Positions 6,566 through 8,110 of a stretch of 8,110 nucleotides of DNA are shown here, one piece after another (position 1 is the first letter of the stretch; each line of letters starts with the position of its first letter). The position numbers and the translations under genes are program-made. The notes beneath the pieces are model-generated. The model saw nothing but the letters and a program-made list of their open reading frames with translations. It was not told the DNA's origin and did no database searches. The stretch lies in contig JAYUFR010000016.1 of the NCBI GenBank assembly GCA_043738625.1, positions 1-8,110 on the forward strand, in the 5' to 3' direction. This DNA comes from JANYCD01 sp043738625 (lineage in GTDB: Bacteria; Pseudomonadota; Gammaproteobacteria; Burkholderiales; Rhodocyclaceae).

Positions 6566-6910
6566 TCAAACCGAACCGCCACGTCGTGCCAGATCGCGAA
6601 GTTTTGAGCGGCGACCTGTCCGATACAAGTCGAGAAGTTTCGCTTCTTTGTAGTTCAGGATCAGACCCTGGCGCTCCCGGTCTTGGGTATCTTGCAGCAA
6701 TACAAGCCAGCGCTGCGCGTTGTACCACGTGCCATTGAACTTCCGCTGTCCGAGAATTCGTCGTATGACACGATACGAAACCCATGACCAAAACAGTAGT
6801 GCGAGGACACCACCGCCGAGCCAAAGGTAATAAGGCCCATTCGGACCAAGAGTCAACCACCAAGCCAGCGCAGCCCGATACTTGAGTGTCATCCAGACTT
6901 CAATATCCAT
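6566..6910 (-). CDS. Hypothetical Trp-rich single-span membrane protein
   Basis: This 114-residue protein is not recognised. It has a short N-terminal segment, one convincing membrane span (about 27-49, YYLWLGGGVLALLFWSWVSYRVI), then a basic, mainly polar tail ending RRSKLRDLARRGGSV. The positively charged RVIRR after the span suggests that the C-terminus is cytoplasmic. Eight Trp in 114 residues is high. Codon choice is less GC-biased at third positions than in kdsD or the antiporter (many AAT, TAT, CTT, CGA), which hints at weak selection or a different origin. No Shine-Dalgarno precedes the ATG at 6910, but a perfect TATAAT ends nine bases upstream, as expected for a leaderless message. 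A 121-codon frame overlaps on the same strand (6498-6863) but has poorer protein character. It converges with the antiporter gene. It is a plausible real gene of unknown role. Confidence 0.6.
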   Translation of the reverse strand: MDIEVWMTLKYRAALAWWLTLGPNGPYYLWLGGGVLALLFWSWVSYRVIRRILGQRKFNGTWYNAQRWLVLLQDTQDRERQGLILNYKEAKLLDLYRTGRRSKLRDLARRGGSV

Positions 6911-6918
6911 AGTGCCGG

Positions 6919-6924
6919 ATTATA
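6919..6924 (-). promoter_or_regulatory. -10 box for the small membrane protein gene (leaderless arrangement)
   Basis: A perfect minus-strand TATAAT ends eight bases before the ATG at 6910, so transcription would begin at or next to the start codon. The best -35 candidate is TTGTCT, with a long 19-base spacer, so the assignment is moderate. Confidence 0.5.
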
Positions 6925-6965
6925 GGCAAGCGCTCGGCAAAATAGACAAGAAATTATTTGGACTT

Positions 6966-6996
6966 TTATTCCCCCACAGAATTAATTTATCCCCCA
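6966..6996. repeat. Direct repeat TTATTCCCCCA / TTTATCCCCCA
   Basis: Two copies of a T/A-rich stretch plus CCCCCA occur with the CCCCCA cores at 6971-6976 and 6991-6996. They are exactly 20 bases apart, about two helical turns. They lie in the AT-rich gap upstream of the small membrane protein gene (minus strand, reading TGGGGG). They could be a tandem regulator site; nothing identifies the protein. Confidence 0.4.
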
Positions 6997-7017
6997 AATC
7001 CAGGTTGCTGGTGGTGA

Positions 7018-7049
7018 AATAAAAAGCCCGCCGAAGCGGGCTTTTTATT
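7018..7049 (-). terminator. Bidirectional terminator after the pilin gene
   Basis: A perfect 14-bp stem (7018-7031 paired with 7036-7049) has loop CGAA. AATAAAAAGCCCGC/GCGGGCTTTTTATT gives a GC-rich core with a T-run on either strand. It lies 17 bases past the pilin stop codon and isolates the pilin gene from the small membrane protein gene downstream on the same strand. Confidence 0.95.
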
Positions 7050-7065
7050 GGTCAGGAGACTATGC

Positions 7066-7779
7066 CTACATCGCCATGCAAACAATATAAGACGTGGAAT
7101 CGTCAACCGCCGTTGTCGCCAGTGCCGGAGTGCCACGTGTTTGGTTCATGGGTACGACTCGCAGAGAGCCCGTCGCTGTGTTGCCGTCATCCAGCGTGAC
7201 ATCCAGTTGTTTGGCAAATTTCCCCAAAATACCTGACGAACATACCAGATAGGTAGAGCTGAGCGCCAAGGTTGGTAATGCCGGATCGGGGCCAACGTAG
7301 GCGCCACCGGTGGCAGCGGCGCCACTCTCGATGCCGATTTTTCCGCCATCAGCATTCTTTGGTATGTAATCTGGATCGGTGACGCTGGTCGACCCCGAGG
7401 CCAATCCGGCGAGGCGGGCATGCTGCCAGAACAGGAAGGTCTCATCGGTCGCAGTGACTGAGTTCCAAGTTCCATCAATTACGGCGTTCCCAACGCAAGG
7501 ACCGCCACAGGCGGTCCCACCAGATGACGTGGGTGTAGTCGCATTAGCCGAGCCTGTTGCGTGATTTGAGGCATTTCTGTCATCCCCAGGCAATGCCTTG
7601 TACTTGTCCTGATAGCCATAGATGAACAGGGGAATATTGCGGAAGTCCTGGGCGAAATTCTTGACTTTCGCGCTATTGATCAACTCCTGGCCCTTGAGCA
7701 CACCACCGAGCAGCAGGCCGATGATGACCAGCACGATGGCGATTTCGACAAGGGTAAAACCAGCTTGTTTGCGAGGCAT
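7066..7779 (-). CDS. Type IV pilin-like prepilin
   Basis: This is a 237-residue prepilin with a class III signal. MPRKQAG|FTLVEIAIVLVII has a short basic leader, cleavage after G7, F8 to be N-methylated and the invariant E12 (+5 of the mature chain), followed by the hydrophobic assembly helix (to about residue 28). The next part, GQELINSAKVKNFAQDFRNI...KALPGDD, is typical of a family of large pilin-like proteins in betaproteobacteria. The globular part is rich in Gly/Ala/Thr/Ser and carries four cysteines (C91, C95, C180, C234). C180 and C234 bracket a C-terminal loop as in type IV pilins. LDVTLDDGNTATGSLR (192-207) resembles the conserved DDG loop of this group. It is longer than a usual PilA (about 150). 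It has a ribosome site AAAGGAG (7787-7793), a sigma54-type promoter and its own terminator, so it is probably monocistronic. Whether it is a major pilin, minor pilin or pseudopilin is not decided by sequence. Confidence 0.9.
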   Translation of the reverse strand: MPRKQAGFTLVEIAIVLVIIGLLLGGVLKGQELINSAKVKNFAQDFRNIPLFIYGYQDKYKALPGDDRNASNHATGSANATTPTSSGGTACGGPCVGNAVIDGTWNSVTATDETFLFWQHARLAGLASGSTSVTDPDYIPKNADGGKIGIESGAAATGGAYVGPDPALPTLALSSTYLVCSSGILGKFAKQLDVTLDDGNTATGSLRVVPMNQTRGTPALATTAVDDSTSYIVCMAM

Positions 7780-7786
7780 TTTGTCT

Positions 7787-7793
7787 CTCCTTT
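7787..7793 (-). promoter_or_regulatory. Ribosome binding site of the pilin gene
   Basis: Minus-strand AAAGGAG lies seven bases before the ATG at 7779. It falls inside the roughly 25-nt leader predicted from the -24/-12 promoter. Confidence 0.8.
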
Positions 7794-7814
7794 GGATTAG
7801 CCTGAGAACTATAG

Positions 7815-7831
7815 AGCAGATTCCATGCCAA
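7815..7831 (-). promoter_or_regulatory. Sigma54 (-24/-12) promoter of the pilin gene
   Basis: Minus-strand TTGGCATGGAATCTGCT matches the sigma54 consensus TGGCACG-N4-TTGCW at all but two fixed positions. The invariant GG (-24) and GC (-12) are separated by the required ten bases. The predicted start near 7804 gives a leader of about 25 nt that contains the ribosome site. Sigma54 control through PilR-type activators is well established for pilA genes. An overlapping TATAGT (sigma70 -10-like) is seen at about 7808-7813 without a good -35. Confidence 0.7.
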
Positions 7832-7850
7832 GGCTATTTGGGGCCTTGGC
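7827..7850. repeat. 8-bp inverted repeat GCCAAGGC-N8-GCCTTGGC
   Basis: A perfect dyad (7827-7834 and 7843-7850) lies between the pilin gene and the divergent gene at 7972. Its left arm overlaps the -24 element of the pilin promoter. Its right arm contains a TTGGC that begins a sigma54-like motif in the opposite direction. It may be an operator, or just the result of two -24 elements facing each other. Confidence 0.5.
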
Positions 7851-7959
7851 GTGCGGAATTGCAACATTTTACGCATCAATCTGTCGAGTTTTCGTCAGAG
7901 GTGCCACGAAAGCCGACACCGCGCCACGTTTCGAGGGCCTTTGGCAAGGGCCGGCCCGG

Positions 7960-7965
7960 TAGAAT
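7960..7965 (+). promoter_or_regulatory. -10-like TAGAAT directly before the terminal gene
   Basis: TAGAAT (five of six consensus bases) ends six bases before the ATG at 7972, which would place the transcript start at the ATG itself. No Shine-Dalgarno and no clear -35 are visible. It suggests a leaderless message. Confidence 0.4.
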
Positions 7966-7971
7966 CCCGAC

Positions 7972-8110
7972 ATGAATACTGAAGCCAAGTCTGACAACGG
8001 CAAGCACTCGGTCGTGCTGGAGTGGATGGAGCATCATCGCCGCGTGCTACTGGTGGTGATGTTGGCCTTGCTCCACATTACGTTGATGCAGAAGATCACT
8101 GGTTTTACCG
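7972..8110 (+). CDS. N-terminus of a membrane protein (cut by the window end)
   Basis: An open frame runs from the ATG at 7972 to the end of the window (46 codons plus one base). The polar, charged start MNTEAKSDNGKHSVVLEWMEHH is followed by RR and a hydrophobic stretch (about residues 25-40, VLLVVMLALLHITLM) that looks like a first transmembrane helix entering from the cytoplasm. The family cannot be named from this fragment; a multi-span enzyme or transporter is possible. It is divergent from the pilin gene across 192 bp. Position, composition and the -10-like box just upstream support a real gene, but the evidence is limited by truncation. Confidence 0.6.
   Translation, partial: MNTEAKSDNGKHSVVLEWMEHHRRVLLVVMLALLHITLMQKITGFT

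Noticed and set aside
6498..6863. A 121-codon minus-strand frame overlapping the 114-residue membrane protein
   Set aside because: It has no promoter or ribosome site, poor hydrophobic organisation and Ser/Arg-rich composition. The alternative frame has a coherent transmembrane span and an upstream -10 box.
7847..7863. Plus-strand sigma54 promoter for the gene at 7972
   Set aside because: TGGC and TTGC are present, but the GG-GC spacing is eleven instead of ten, which sigma54 tolerates poorly. It is kept only as part of the dyad observation.

Overview
The window looks like a chromosomal segment of a moderately GC-rich Gram-negative bacterium, most likely a betaproteobacterium. The pointers are an LPS/Kdo export operon (kdsD-kdsC-lptC-lptA) beside a KefB-type antiporter, a Phasin_2-family polyhydroxyalkanoate phasin, and a type IV-like prepilin with a sigma54-type promoter. 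Placement nearer than class (for example Nitrosomonadales/Gallionellaceae-like) is only an impression. I see no mobile element, CRISPR array, tRNA or rRNA.

Layout. At 20-766 (+) is a stand-alone molybdopterin-binding (MoCF/CinA N-terminal-like) protein. It converges with a phasin gene (869-1432, -), which has a near-consensus sigma70 promoter, a leader of about 110 nt and a strong intrinsic terminator. The 305-bp gap 1433-1737 holds that promoter, an AT-rich tract, an odd Shine-Dalgarno plus four-codon ORF on the + strand, and the terminator of the next operon. From 4446 down to 1738 (-) runs a tightly packed operon: kdsD (arabinose-5-phosphate isomerase), kdsC (Kdo-8-phosphate phosphatase), lptC and lptA. 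The genes overlap or nearly touch, and the operon stops at a terminator directly after lptA, without the lptB/rpoN genes that commonly follow. Divergent from kdsD, across 62 bp, is a CPA2-family cation:proton antiporter with a C-terminal RCK/TrkA-N domain (4509-6479, +).

The right part has a small Trp-rich single-span membrane protein of unknown function (6566-6910, -), which appears to be leaderless. Next is a 237-residue type IV pilin-like prepilin (7066-7779, -), bounded by a perfect bidirectional terminator and a well-formed -24/-12 promoter. Last is the start of a divergent membrane protein (7972 to beyond the window end, +).

Functional links. KdsD and KdsC make Kdo, the inner-core sugar of LPS. 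LptC and LptA form the periplasmic bridge that carries finished LPS to the outer membrane. Synthesis and export of the envelope are therefore co-transcribed. The phasin, antiporter and pilin are separate transcription units. Nothing here is clearly an undescribed multi-gene system. The most worthwhile leads are the promoter architecture of the pilin region, the truncated lpt operon, the SD/mini-ORF/terminator unit in the phasin-lptA gap, and the orphan Trp-rich protein.
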